Assembly (NCBI GenBank): GCA_950097015.1
Contig: CATNEN010000007.1
Span: 11,595,001 to 11,659,000, forward strand
Direction: 5' to 3'
Source of the DNA: Macrostomum hystrix
Lineage: Eukaryota > Platyhelminthes > Macrostomidae
DNA length: 64,000 bases
The translations under genes were made by a program, and so were the position numbers. Each line of letters opens with the position of its first letter. The first letter of the stretch is position 1. The notes beneath the pieces are model-generated. The model did not search any database. It was not told the DNA's origin and worked only from the letters and a program-made list of their open reading frames with translations. Positions 24,400 to 37,016 of the stretch are shown here, in pieces.

Positions 24400-24700
24400 T
24401 GCTGCTGCTGAGCCGCGTGAACAAGAAGAAATGCATGGACTTCTACTAGCTGTACATATCCTCAAGTATCCTGTGGTCCGACGAGTGCAATATTGAGTTG
24501 TATCATCACAGCAACGCCAGGGTATGCCGACAGAATCACGCGCAGCTGGCCTACCAGTGGCCTGGCGCAATCTGCCTACATCAGCCTGTGGGATGCATAA
24601 GAAGCTTCGGAACACCACACAACGCTTGAGGAGTAGTGGCACAGCATTTCGCCTGAGTTCTGCGCGCACAGCAGCAGTTGTGTCAAAGGGTTTAGAAAGG
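24400..24700 (+). pseudogene. degenerate Tc1/mariner-like transposase fragment
   Basis: Around 24468-24530 the plus strand reads ILWSDECNIELYHHS, resembling the second catalytic Asp block of Tc1/mariner transposases (LFSDESxFxL). Upstream VNKKKCMDFY resembles the preceding family block. The frame is broken by stops and no terminal inverted repeats were found. The match is short, so confidence is moderate to low. Confidence 0.45.
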
Positions 24701-24719
24701 CAGCTACAATGATTTATGG

Positions 24720-27700
24720 GGAGTGATCCCTTTTTGTCGACGGGCAGATTTTATGAAAAAATAGCCAGAGTTGGCTTTGAGCCTTTGTGATAGTGATATC
24801 AAGACTGGGCTCAGAAAGGCAACCACATTGGTTTTATAGTGAATGATGCTTTTGTCCATGGACAGATTTATTGAATAATGATTTTTTTGATAACTACATA
24901 ACTGCTTAGCTATTTGTACCACAACAGAATAATAATTTAAGCTTCAAAATTAGCGTTTTCTAACCAGACATTTATAGGAGATTTAGTAAAGGGGAATATT
25001 TTGTATAGGTGGGGTATATGTAGCGCTACAATACTTCTGCCCATAATCTAAAGTACGGGGGTACGCTGTCAGTATACAGAGTTTCAAATGAAATATTTAA
25101 TTGCGTGCAACGGTACATTAAAACAGTACGTACTGCTGTTAAAGGAAAAAACCTGTGGTCATTATGAAGGCTGTACGCTATTTAACGTACGCAGTATTTC
25201 CCACACTTTCTATTTCAGAATAAGTAGGTCAGGTGATCTTGCTTTTAACTAATTATAACAAACAATGCATTTAACAGCTTATTGTCTACATCCCAGCGTT
25301 TTGGCCAAGCGTAACCCATGAATATTTTGATAGGATGGAAAAGCTTTCGAATAAGTTATGTAGATCTATGACTATGGGATTTCTAAAAATAAATATGGCC
25401 TTGAGAACATCCCGAGGTTGCGGAGTAACGAAGGCTACGGAGTTTTCCTATTGAACTGGTTTCAACTAGACCATCACCATTAAAATGGGCTCAAGATGAT
25501 CATTTCGGTTTTTGTTCGTAAACATTTTTCTCAATAGACTCCTCTACGATCAAATCTGGGCAAGTTCAGCTGTTAACTCTCTCAGAAGTAAGAACGGCTT
25601 AGAAACTAGCTTAATGTTATAGATGTTATGTTATAGAATTAAAAGCTGTAGACTAAAAAGGCTTGAGCCTAGTCTGCCTAAGGCAAAAAACACTGAGTTG
25701 TGACTCATAAATCATAACATTTTAGTGAAATAAACCTAGCTCAAATTAAAAAATAAAAGCTAAAATACAATTTAAAGAAATATTTTTTAAAATAATATAT
25801 CTAGCAAGTCAGCATGATATGTTGCCTTTGCCTATACTTTTATACCTATTTAAAAAATGTCATGATACTATACTATATATTTACAAATTTTCACTTAACA
25901 TGTGTCTTAGGCTTGTCTCTAGATCCATAAACTTATTTTAGGCTAATAAATAGTTCTAATCTACTTCTATACTATATATATATTTGTTCTAAAAACTTTC
26001 AGATAGAAAGAAAAGAAATAGAAAGGCCTATCTATACTGCTATAAATTGTTTTTAGTTACTCTTAGAACTTAGAAACTTTTTTGGGTAATCTAATGTAAT
26101 ATTTTGGTTCAGGAGACTAAAGGGATCTTTAATTTTTTTACAAGGCCACTTGGCTTGTGTAGTTTCAGTTTGGGTGACCAATGAAAGCAAGTAAAGCAAA
26201 TGTAGTAGTAAATTATCAAATTATAATTTTCATTAAATCAGTTTTGACACCTATTTTTGGCAATTTAGAGTGTGAAGCGTATTCACACCTTTGCCCCACC
26301 ACCCCACCCTCACTTTATGACAAACAAAGCAAGCACAAAAGCACCTCTATATCCATATCCCACCCTTCAAGTTTTCATGTCTGTGTCAAGTTGTACATGT
26401 ACACAGAAGCATCTGTTAATTGAGTCTACAGACTACAGTGCTTTTTATTAGTATATGATGAACTGACCAAACTTTAAAGCATGCCAATTGGCTGGATGAC
26501 AAAGTGTCCTACCTTCAAAGTGGATGACAAAGTTGTAAGATAACAAAGTTGTAGAATGACAAAGTGTCTAGGATCTATTTAAAACTAACATTGTAGGCCT
26601 ATACATATTGAAGTGTGGGGAAAAAGCAAACCTAAATGCTATCTTTTCAATTAAAGTTTTCAACTGCTGCAAGTTTGGGCAATACAAAAGTCTCTAGCTA
26701 TATTTTGTTTAGGGGAACTGCAATGTATGTCTTCTATTGATGGCTCACTAAACTGAAACAATATTATAAAGGACAGAGGTTCTAGCCAAACTCAATCGCC
26801 ACTAAGGCTTTGTTTTTGTGATGCCATGGCTAAAATTAAAAATGGAACAATATAGTTTGTCTTTAAAAAAGTAGGAAAATTGGCCCCTTTAAAATGGTGG
26901 TCCACTAAGCCAAAAATATAAGTATCCAGTGGCCCTATAATCCAAAAGAATGCCAAACACAGTATAGTTAATCAGTTAATGATATAAAATTGCTACCCTA
27001 ATATTTGTTTATAGCCAAAGTTAATTATTTCATTGTATCAGACTGTTGCTAATTTGTTCTTTAAATAAAAATTGTGCATAAAAGTTTTGTCTAGCTATTT
27101 GCATGTAACTGTATATGTGCTGCTTCAGGGATTAGCGGAATGGGCAACTCCCGCCTCCCCACTGCGTCCATCGGACCGCCCTGCAGATAAGTCAAGTATA
27201 TGTGCTGCATGTCTGCTATACTATCTGCATAATCTCTAACCTATTTAAAAATAGTATGCATATAGCTTGCCTTGGCTAACCATGGTGGTCATACATGAGC
27301 AACACCCGGCCGACCCAGCCGAACCGGCTGGGTGAAACAAGGGCCAAGCAAGGTAAGTCGCAAAAACCAATAGACCAAGCGCAAAAAAATCGAAGGGGGG
27401 ACCAAGGGACAAAAAAGGAAGGCGTGAAGAAAAGGAAAAAGGGGAGAGAAAAAGAGAGCAAATGAGAGCAAACTAAGTCGTAAATAGAGCAATGAAATGA
27501 ACTAAGTCGCAAATGAGAGCAAAAACTAAGTCGCACGGCCGGCTAAGATTTGGGAGGTTGCACATGTATGATGGTGGTAAAAGTCTATCATTTATTTTTT
27601 CCTGATATAATTTACCAAATTTGTTATCTTTAGCTTTTATAAAGATAAATTACAAGTTAAGCAAGTCAAGAGATTGTGGTGCAGAGCAACTTATGTTTAT

Positions 27701-28850
27701 GATCTACCATTAATAAATTAAAATTTCTTACACTTTATATACAAAATCATAATTACAATGACAAAGTCTTGGCTAGCTATATAGCTATAGCTATGACATG
27801 TAGTCATTCTTATATTGCAAAATTTATAAGCTTAAAATGTTTAAAGATCTCTACTGCTCTAAAGAAGTTGCTTGATTTGGTACCCAATTAGATACAAGGC
27901 AAGGTTCTAAGTATAATTAAACCAGGGTTATACTATTGTTTTAATTCTTAAATGTAAGACATAGCATGTAGTATTACATAATATTTTCTAATTTCCTATT
28001 ACATCATTGCATCATTCCTATTACATCATTACCTATTTCCTAAGTTAACTGATTATAGAATGTTTTGGCTTATTAAAATGACTTAAATTCTGTGTCAATC
28101 ATGGCATTCTTATGTGATTAAATAATATCAATAACTGGTTGATTCCTAGGGCCATTGTCAAAAGAAACTAATGTGTAGAAAAAAGTAATTTGTAGTTAAA
28201 ATGTAGTTGTTTTTGACATTAGTAAAGCTTTACACATTTAGTAACTAGGCTATAAAAAAATTACTAAACTTTAGCTTTATGAACTTTAGTGTTTGGGTCT
28301 CATAATTTGGCCTTATCAAATGACCTAAAAATACAAAGATCCAACACTTAAGCTATAGACTATTGCCTTATGGCATGTGTTAAGTTAAGCAAATGTGCCT
28401 GTACCCTATTTTTACTCAAATATCTCATACCTATGACTGTCTTGGTGCAGGTAAGACATCCCTGTGTGTCATGGGTATGTGGGTTTGAGGCTGCACAGAG
28501 CCAGAAACTAGGGAGTCCCAACATAAACTATGGGCAGCTTCAGCTCACCCAGCTTGAAAGCTGGGGCTTGCCAAAAGGCCAGTGTTATACTCAAGAAATT
28601 GAGCAAATTGATCAGGCCCTGCCTTAGTGCCCTCTGCCAGTTGCTCCGTTTGATTTGGGGCATGCAGCCAATCCAGCCATCCCTTCCTTCTGCCATTGAC
28701 TGCCAAACTAAGGCACATTTTTTGTTTTTTGTATATGGCATATTGTTGCTCTTTACCTCATTAAAAGCTATTTAACTGTCCAGAAACTTAGTTGGCCAGT
28801 TTTATTAGGACTAACAAATAAGAAATAAGGTTAGTTTATAAATGTACAAA
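24720..28850. other. AT-rich intergenic region without a recognised gene
   Basis: About 4 kb of AT-rich DNA. Three GC-richer islands interrupt it. One lies at 27127-27190. One lies at 27298-27550 and holds a perfect hairpin (CCCAGCC/GGCTGGG around 27316) and a purine-rich, GAGAGCAAA-repeating part. One lies at 28440-28740. None shows a family signature. The ORFs at 27276-27536 (-), 28370-28627 (+) and 28508-28741 (-) look accidental. Confidence 0.5.
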
Positions 28851-28958
28851 CTAAAAAAATTCTAGTTGAGCTCGGGGCACATTAGAGCAAGCAGTGTTGG
28901 CAGCAGCAGCAGCACTGACACCCCCGCACCGGCCCGCAGTGAATGCTCACATCTGCAA

Positions 28959-31900
28959 ATGCCGCCAGTGGTAATGGATGCAATTTCGGAAGAAAAAGTG
29001 GCAAAACTACTGGACTTCACCCATAAGCTGGACATCAGCCTGCTGGACTCGGTGGTGGCGCTCATGTACAGCAGCACCGGCCGGCAACAGCAGATTGCGC
29101 AGCAGGTTCTCACTACCCTTAAGGAGCACCCGGACGCGTGGACCAGGGTGGACTCGATTCTTGAGTACAGCAGTAACCAGCAGAGCAAGTACTACGCGCT
29201 GCAGATCCTGGAAAATCTCATCAAGACCCGTTGGAAGGTGCTGCCCCGCGAGCAATGCGAGGGCATCAAGCGCTACATTGTGGGCCTTGTGATCAAGACC
29301 TCGTCCAATCCCCAGATGCTGGAGAGCGAGCGCGTGTACCTGGGCAAGCTGAACATGATCCTGGTCCAGATCCTGAAGCACGAGTGGCCGAAGAACTGGC
29401 CGAGCTTCATCAGCGACATCGTCGGCAGCAGCAAGTCGAACGAGTCCCTATGCCAGAACAACATGGTCATACTCAAGTTGCTCAGCGAGGAAGTATTCGA
29501 GTTCAACTCTGGCCAGCTGACCCAGGTGAAGGCCCGCCACCTCAAGGACAACATGTGCGCCGAGTTCTCCCTGATCTTCCAGCTTTGCCAGCACGTGCTG
29601 GACAGCTCCCAGAATGCGCCACTGGTGGCTGCCACCCTGGAGACTCTGCTGAAGTTCACGCACTGGATCCCGCTAGGCTACCTGTTCCAGACCAAACTCA
29701 TCACCACCCTGGTGCACAAGTTCCTCAATGTGCCCATGTTCCGCAACGTGACGCTCAAGTGCCTCACTGAGATCGCCGGAGTCCAGACCAGCGAATACAA
29801 TGACCAGTTTGTGCAGCTGTTCTGCGTCACCACCGAGCGGCTCAAAGAGATGCTGCCCATCAGCACCAACATCAAGGAGGCCTACCTGCGCGGCCGGGAC
29901 GACGAGCAGAACTTCATCCAGAACCTCAGCCTGTTCTATTGCACTTTCCTGCGCGAGCACGCCTCCCTGGTTGAGACCAGCCCCGCCCTGCAGGTGCGTC
30001 GGCATTGAGAAAACAATTCTGTCTGATAATGCACCTACATAATTCTATAATCTATTTATAATGCGTTTTTAGTACTCCCCAGAATTTAGCCTACTCCCTG
30101 AATTGCAAGAGTTTGTGCAAGTGGACTGTGTAAAACAATTGCAGGGCCACTTCTCGGACGCACTGACCTACCTGGTGCTCATCTCCGAGGTTGACGAAGT
30201 TGAGATCTTCAAGATCTGTCTAGAGTACTGGAACTGTCTGTGCACCGAGCTGTACAGGGAGAATCCCTTCGTCAGCGTGCTGCCCGAGGTAGGCCGGCCG
30301 GACAGGCGCCGGGTGTACTGGCCTGTGCTGTCCAACCTGCGCCGCATCATGATCAGCCGCATGGCCAAGCCCGAGGAAGTGCTGGTGGTGGAGAATGAGC
30401 AGGGCGAGGTTGTGCGCGAGTTCATGAAGGACACGGATAGCGTAGCGCTTTACAAGAGCATGCGAGAGACCCTGGTGTACCTGACCCACCTGGATCCGGT
30501 GGAGACTGAGCGCGTCATCACTGAGAAACTGCTGCGCCAGGTGGACGGTACCGAGTGGTCCTGGAAGAACCTCAGCACCCTGTGCTGGGCGGTCGGCTCC
30601 ATCTCGGGCGCCATGGCCGAGGATGACGAGCGCCGCTTCATCGTAGTGGTCATCCGCGAGCTGCTGGGTCTCTGCGAGCACAAGCAGGTGAGCGGAGCGA
30701 TCGCCTGAAATCTCTGAAAACGATTAATTAGCCTCCGAATCTCTGCAACCTGATAGCCTATCAAAATAACCAACCAATCCGACAGGGCAAGGACAACAAG
30801 GCCATCGTGGCGGCTAACATCATGTACGTTGTCGGCCAGTACCCCAGGTTCCTGCGTGCCCACTGGCGCTTCCTCAAGACTGTCGTCAACAAGCTGTTCG
30901 AATTCATGCACGAGACTCACGAGGGAGTGCAGGTGAGGCCTTGCCCTTTAGCTAGAATCGGGACTCCAGTCCTGCTTTTAGATTCCCATGGGGAGAATGG
31001 AGATTCCAGCCCTGCTTTTAGATTCCCATGGGGAGAATGGAGATTCCAGCCCTGCTTTTAGATTCCCATGGGGAGAATGGAGATTCCAGCCCTGCTTTTA
31101 GATTCCCATGGGGAGAATGGAGATTCCAGCCCTGCTTTTAGATTCCCATGGGGAGAATGGAGACTCCAGCCCTGCTTTTAGATTCCCATGGGGAGAATGG
31201 AGATTCCAGCCCTGCTTTTAGATTCCCATGGGGAGAATGGAGACTCCAGCCCTGCTTTTAGATTCCCATGGGGAGATAGAAGACTCGAGCCCTGCTTTTA
31301 GATCCTCATCAGAAAATGGAGACTCTAGTCCTCCTTTTAGATTCCCTTGGGGAAATTGAGACTCGAGCCCTGTTTTGGGTCCCACTTTGGGTCCCACTTG
31401 AGTCCCACTTATGATTTCGAGATTCCATGATTCGCTGATGTCAAGCACATCTTCGCACGCCCCACTCTTTTACTCGTCCAGGACATGGCCTGCGATACGT
31501 TCATCAAGATCGCCAACAAGTGCCGCCGACAATTCGTGATGCTGCAAGCTGGCGAGGTGACGCCTTTCGTCGAGGAGATCTTGTGCAACCTGAGCTCCAT
31601 CATCTGCGACCTGCAGCCAGCGCAAGTGCATACCTTCTATGAGGCACTGGGCATGATGATCAGCGCCCAGCCGGACAGGCAGCAGCAGGACATCATGATC
31701 GAGCAGCTGTTTTGCCTGCCCAATCAGGTCAGTTCGGCACGAATGGTTCTCGCAGTATTGTTAAATTGCGTATTTTTGTCTTGCTACTGTCAGTAGTGCA
31801 GTTAGCTAGCATAAATCCTACATTAAATGTTGCCTCTGCCCCGCAGGTGTGGGACGGCATCATCCAGCTTGCCGCACAGAATGTTGAGAGCCTCCAGGAG

Positions 31901-34149
31901 CCGGACACGGTGCGCCAGCTCTCCATTCTGCTGCGCACTAACGTCAGCGCCTGCCGCAGCCTGGGCCACCCCTACGTCAGGCAGCTCGGCCGAAACTTCA
32001 TGGACATGCTCAGCCTTTACAAGCTGCTCAGCGAGGACATCAGCAAGGCTGTGGCCGCCCACGGCGAGCTGGTGGCCAAGCAGCCGCTGATCCGGGCGAT
32101 GCGCGGCGTCAAAAAAGAGACGCTGCGCCTCCTGGACTGCTGGGTGGGCCGCAGCAACGACCCCGCGCTGGTGTCCGATAAGTTCGTGCCTCCATTGTGC
32201 GAGGCTGTTCTGCTCGACTACCAACGGAATGTCGCCTCCGCCAGGTACGGCTGCCGCTGACCTCCTTGTTGTCGTCTAAGCACTCGCTGACCGATCTCCA
32301 GTCCTTAGTGGAGTCGCTGACCCATCTCCTGTCCTCAGTGGAGTCGCTGACCCATCTCCTGTCCTCAGTGGAGTCGCTGACCCATCTCCTGTCCTCAGTG
32401 GAGTCGCTGACCCATCTCCTGTCCTCAGTGGAGTCGCTGACCCATCTCCTGTCCTCAGTGGAGTCGCTGACCCATCTCCTCGCTGACCCATCTCCTCGCT
32501 GACCCATCTCCTCGCTGACCCATCTCCTGTCCTCAGGGAAGTCGCTGACCCATCTCCTCGCTGACCCATCTCCTCGCTGACCCATCTCCTGTCCTCAGGG
32601 AAGTCGCTGACCCATCTCCTCGCTGACCCATCTCTCCCGCCATTGATTTACCCATCAGAATTTTCGCCGAGGTGTCACTTTATTTATTTATTTTACGCCC
32701 GTCACCCGCCACAGGGAGCCCGAGGTGCTGGCTCTCCTAGCCACCATTGTTGGCAAGCTGGGTGAGCAGGCCAGCCAGCATGTTCCGCCGATGCTGGATG
32801 CAGTGTTTGAGTGCACCCTGGAGATGCTCAGCCGTGACCAGCACGAGTTCCCGGAGCACCGACTCAACCTGTTCACTCTGCTGGAGGCTGTGACGCAGAG
32901 CTGTTTCACGACCCTCATCCGCCTGCCCACCGACCGCCTCCGCATCGTGTTGGAGAGCGTCCTGTGGGCCGTGCGGCACAGCCTGCGCTCTGTCAGTGAG
33001 ACCGGCCTCAGCATCGTGCTCCGCCTGCTGCAGAAGGTGGACTGCCTGGACCCCGTCAGCGCCGGCCAGTTCCACGCAAACTTCTTCATGAGCCTGCTCC
33101 AGCACCTGTTCTCAGTGCTCACTGACCCACTGCAGGCCGGCCAGTTGTCTCAGGTGAGTTGCGAATCATTAGCCCAGATTCATTAGCTGCCTGTCACTCC
33201 CAGCCAGATTGTGCTCAGCAGTCAGTCACTCTCCAGCCAGATTGTGCTCAGCAGTCAGTCACTCCCCAGCCAGATTGTCCTCAGCAGTCAGTCACTCTCC
33301 AGCCAGATTGTCCTCAGCAGTCAGTCACTCCCCAGCCAGATTGTGCTCAGCAGTCAGTCACTCCCCAGCCAGATTGTCCTCAGCAGTCAGTCACTCTCCA
33401 GCCAGATTGTCCTCAGCAGTCAGTCACTCTCCAGCCAGATTGTCCTCAGCAGTCTGTCACTCCCCAGCCAGATTGTCCTCAGCAGTCAGTCACTCTCCAG
33501 CCAGATTGTCCTCAGCAGTCAGTCACTCCCCAGCCAGATTGTCCTCAGCAGTCAGTCACTCCGCAGCCAGATTGTCCTCAGCAGTCAGTCACTCTCCAGC
33601 CAGATTGTCCTCAGCAGTCTGTCACTCTCCAGCCAGATTGTGCTCAGCAGTCAGTCACTCCCCAGCCAGATTGTCCTCAGCAGTCAGTCACTCTCCAGCC
33701 AGATTGTCCTCAGCAGTCTGTCACTCCCCAGCCAGATTGCATCTGATCCCAACCGCATGCAGGTGAGCTCGGTGCTGTGCCTGATGTTCTCCCTCTGCGA
33801 GAGGGACCGGCTGCACACGCAGCTGCAGGCCAGCTGCAGCAACAGCGAGTTTGTGCTGCAGTCGCTCAGCGCGCTGCTGTCCGAGGCCTACCCGCACCTG
33901 CAGCGGCCGCAGATCGCCGTGTTCGTTCAGGGCTGCTTCTCATTTAACGCCGACCAGAAGCGCTTCCGAGAGCACCTGCGCGACTTCCTGGTGCAGATCC
34001 GCGAGTTCACAGGCGAGGACCTCAGCGACCTGTTCCTGGAGGAGCAACAGGAGGAGATCCGCAGGGCGCAGGAGGCCAAGCTGGCCCAGCAGTGCACAGT
34101 GCCCGGCATCCTCAACCCGCACGAGGTGCAGGACGCCATGGAGGACTGA
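28959..34149 (+). CDS. XPO1: exportin-1 (CRM1), 7 exons
   Basis: RanGTP-dependent nuclear export receptor for leucine-rich NES cargos. Exons 28959-29993, 30145-30687, 30786-30932, 31482-31727, 31847-32244, 32715-33153 and 33763-34149 join in phase to give 1064 aa (human 1071). The N-terminus carries the importin-beta-like region ([27 protein letters not shown]), followed by HEAT repeats. NES-groove sequence [14 protein letters not shown] precedes Cys522 in [14 protein letters not shown], equivalent to human Cys528, the leptomycin B target. C-terminal repeats [15 protein letters not shown]-like and the acidic end are present. The ATG at 28959 was chosen because the aligned N-terminus begins there; the open frame extends further without ATG. 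In exon 7 the acceptor AG is followed directly by GTGAGC. Introns 3, 5 and 6 hold minisatellites. AATAAA lies at 34971. Confidence 0.98.
30955..31365. repeat. 40-bp minisatellite, XPO1 intron 3
   Basis: About ten units of GATTCCCATGGGGAGAATGG plus AGATTCCAGCCCTGCTTTTA start about 22 bp after the donor. The 3' units are increasingly diverged (31270-31400). Confidence 0.96.
32266..32635. repeat. 30-bp and 16-bp nested minisatellite, XPO1 intron 5
   Basis: The array starts with 30-bp units (GAGTCGCTGACCCATCTCCT plus GTCCTCAGTG). From about 32460 it switches to shorter 16-bp units (CTCGCTGACCCATCTC) interspersed with 30-bp ones. The short unit is the long one with its GTCCTCAGTGGA part deleted. 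Confidence 0.95.
33190..33742. repeat. 33-bp minisatellite, XPO1 intron 6
   Basis: About 16 units of CAGATTGTCCTCAGCAGTCA plus GTCACTCCCCAGC run from about +36 of the donor to about 20 bp before the last exon. The 33-bp period leaves all three plus-strand frames open. Confidence 0.97.
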
Positions 34150-34976
34150 GGACTCCGCTATTTTAATACCCGCCCCAAATACCGCTCCGCATCCTCAGTG
34201 GAACTGTGCGCCCAGATCCCCGTTTGCCTTCCCTGATCCCAGCCCAGCGGTGCATTTTGCCAGCCCACATCCCACCGATCCCGAATCGCTTGTATTCCCA
34301 CATTCTATCGGTCCATGCGTATTGCTGTCCGCACTTGCTGTACACAGCCGAGTGCGGTGCCCGGTTAACTGATATGCAATTTGCTGAACTGCCTCTGCTA
34401 GCAATGTGAATAGCGGCTTCCTGCCTGCCTGCCTGCCTGCCTGCCCACTTCCCTGTGTTTTATTTCCGGCGCAGAGCAAGCGGCTCCTCCCCATGACCCG
34501 CCACTTGATGCCGCCTCGACTGTTTTTTGTTCCCAGCCGGCTAATATTTTGCTCTCTTCCGCTTTCTCGTTGTGAATTCCTGCCCAAGCCACCGTCTGTC
34601 CTCTGTCTGTCCATCGGCACCTTCTACGAGATAGGATAATGCTAGCTGCCTGACGGGCCCTGCGGCCGCACCTGTTATTATTATTATAATTTTTATTACT
34701 ATTACTGTTATTATTACAATACGTTTAGTCTCTTAGGCTTAAGCCGTAGAATTGACATTGATTTACTCTAGCCTCTATTCTAGTTGTGCGAGAGTGCGCG
34801 CAGATTCACTAACTCGGACTTCGCTGCTCTGTGTTGTCTCACCCTTCTCTGCTGTCTGTCTGTCTCTCTTAGCTTAGTCCCGCCTACCCTCCGGCCTGCT
34901 CTCAACTGGCGCTCGGTCTCCGCCCCGCCCGCACTGGCATCGGCTTTGCAAATGAAGCGCTACTTATCATAATAAA
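34150..34976 (+). other. probable XPO1 3' UTR with poly(A) signal
   Basis: This non-coding stretch holds a (TGCC)n run at about 34423-34446 and a TTA/ATT-rich microsatellite at 34675-34720. It ends at AATAAA (34971-34976). The extent is inferred. Confidence 0.55.
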
Positions 34977-35091
34977 CATAATTATTACACCTATTACTTC
35001 TAATTGTGTTTCTTAACGTCAGCTACTCGCAATGTCACTGCGGCTCCAGACTGGCCTTGACATTTCTCATTACCTGTGTCAGCATATGGGC

Positions 35092-35645
35092 CATGGGATA
35101 ACAGCTTGTGAGTTATGGGATAACAGCTTGTGAGTCATCTGATAACAGCTTGTGAGTCATGGGATAACAGCTTGTGAGTCATGGGATAACAGCTTGTGAG
35201 TCATCTGATAACAGCTTGTGAGTCATGGGATAACAGCTTGTGAGTCATGGGATAACAGCTTGTGAGTCATGGGATTACAGCTTGTGAGTCATGTGATAAC
35301 AGCTTGTGAGTCATGGAATAACAGCTTGTGAGTCATGGGATAACAGCTTGTGAGTCATGGGATAACAGCTTGTGAGTCATGGGATAACAGCTTGTGGGTC
35401 ATGAGATTACAGCTTGTGAGTCATGCGATAACAGCTTGTGAGTCATGGGATAACAGCTTGTGAGTCATGTGATAACAGCTTGTGAGTCATGGGATAACAG
35501 CTTGTGGGTCATGAGATTACAGCTTGTGAGTCATGGGATAACAGCTTGTGAGTCATGGGATAATAGCTTGTGGGTCATGAGATTACAGCTTGTGAGTCAT
35601 GGGGTGACAGCTTGTTGTTCATGGGGTTAATAGCTTGTGTGTTAT
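35092..35645. repeat. 24-bp minisatellite between XPO1 and the POT-like gene
   Basis: About 22 units of GATAACAGCTTGTGAGTCAT plus GGGA, degrading at the 3' edge (35600-35760). It starts about 115 bp after the XPO1 poly(A) signal and is outside any gene model. Confidence 0.96.
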
Positions 35646-36238
35646 TGGGAAGTTTGTTGGTCGTAGAGATAAAGGCTAAATTATGATTAGAAAATAACTT
35701 GTGAACAGCCTATGGGTCATGGGATAACAGCTTGTGGGTCAAAGGGATCATAGTGCTTGGTTTATGCGAATAATAGCGTATAGTAGTGAACTGAGGCAGT
35801 TAATTTACACAAAACGCGCAACTTTAATTTGGCACGAATTTGAACGCTAAAAATTGAGTTCTGTATTTATTTCGCGCCTCGACTTGCTAAATAATTAAGC
35901 ATTCAATGCGTCCTATATTGGTAGTTTGCTATTGTGTGTGCATCAGCAGAAAAAAGACACCAAAGTACTTTTAAAGTCGTGAATCAAAAGGCGACATGGC
36001 AGTCTGACTAAAAGTTGCTGCAATATTCAGGAATAGGGACAAAATCAAAACTTGTGGACTTGGATTTCCAAGTCATTCTGTATTTAGGCATCAAGTTGCA
36101 CAGCATGCACTTGCACATTGCTGCTGTGGGTGCTTGAAAGCAAATAAAAGCTGCAAGTTTACTCAGTGCCCAGAAGACCTTTGTTCCGCCTCGGCCTATG
36201 CAGAACTCCGCAGCCAGCTTTCTCAACTAGCGGGTGCG

Positions 36239-36625
36239 GCAGTGTCGCACTGATATTGACATAATTGACATAATTGACATAATTGATATAATTGATATAA
36301 TAATTGCAGGAGGGCTGATTTGGTGACACTAGACCCGCAGCCAGCGAGGAGGCAATTCTGCCCATTTCGCTGACTCCTGCGCTGGCACACACACAGATAC
36401 CGTACGCAGGCACACGCTCACACCGGTGTGTACATCTGCCCTTGTCGTCATGCAGTATGCACTTTCACTGCGGCTTGGAGGTTGGCCCTCGTAAATTGCT
36501 ATACAAGCCCCCCAAGCCTTCTCTCCGCGGCTGCGCCCTAAATTAATATGGCCTCGCGGCGGAATCGACCTCAGGGACCTTGGTGCGTGAGGCAAACTGC
36601 TCTGCAACTCAGCCCCTGCAGCCAG
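36239..36625 (-). mobile_element. SINE family A copy, near full length
   Basis: Read on the minus strand: a tRNA-like head at about 36625-36555 (TTGCAGAGCAGTTTGCCTCA, then GAGGTCGATTCCG), the body word GGGCGCAGCCGCGGAGAG, the middle word GGGCCAACCTCCAAG, the 3' word GGGTCTAGTGTCACCAAAT, and a tail of ATTATATC/ATTATGTC units (36239-36305). It is the most complete of the three copies. The middle segment shared with the 21.1-kb copy shows that the 1.7-kb copy has an internal deletion. Confidence 0.72.
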
Positions 36626-37016
36626 GTTTTGCAAATGATTTATAATTAATCTTGTCAATTCCATGGAAGCTGCTGATGTGGCCAAAGTTTATTGGTCTGC
36701 AATTAGCAGATTTCAGTGAAAGAAATACGAAATAAATTCCGACTCGATATAGCAAAGGCCGCATGACAATCTTGGGAGTTGTAGGCCCGCAGGCTATAAT
36801 ATAGGGGAGTTAAGTGATCGTCTCCATTAAAAACTTAACCATTTTTGTTATAAAGTTTTTAACATTAGATTCATTTTAGTTAAGCATAAGAATGTGAGGT
36901 GTTGTGAGGTTAAAAATACCAATGTTCAGCTCACTGTAGACAGCGCAAATCCTTAGGCTCGTCATGTCTTCTAAAACCTTGAGTAGTCGTCCATCCGCAG
37001 CCGGCACTGTAACGGG

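Noticed and set aside
27289-27550. Possible ribozyme or structured RNA around the CCCAGCC/GGCTGGG hairpin
   Set aside because: No hammerhead or other ribozyme core was found; a single short hairpin is not enough.
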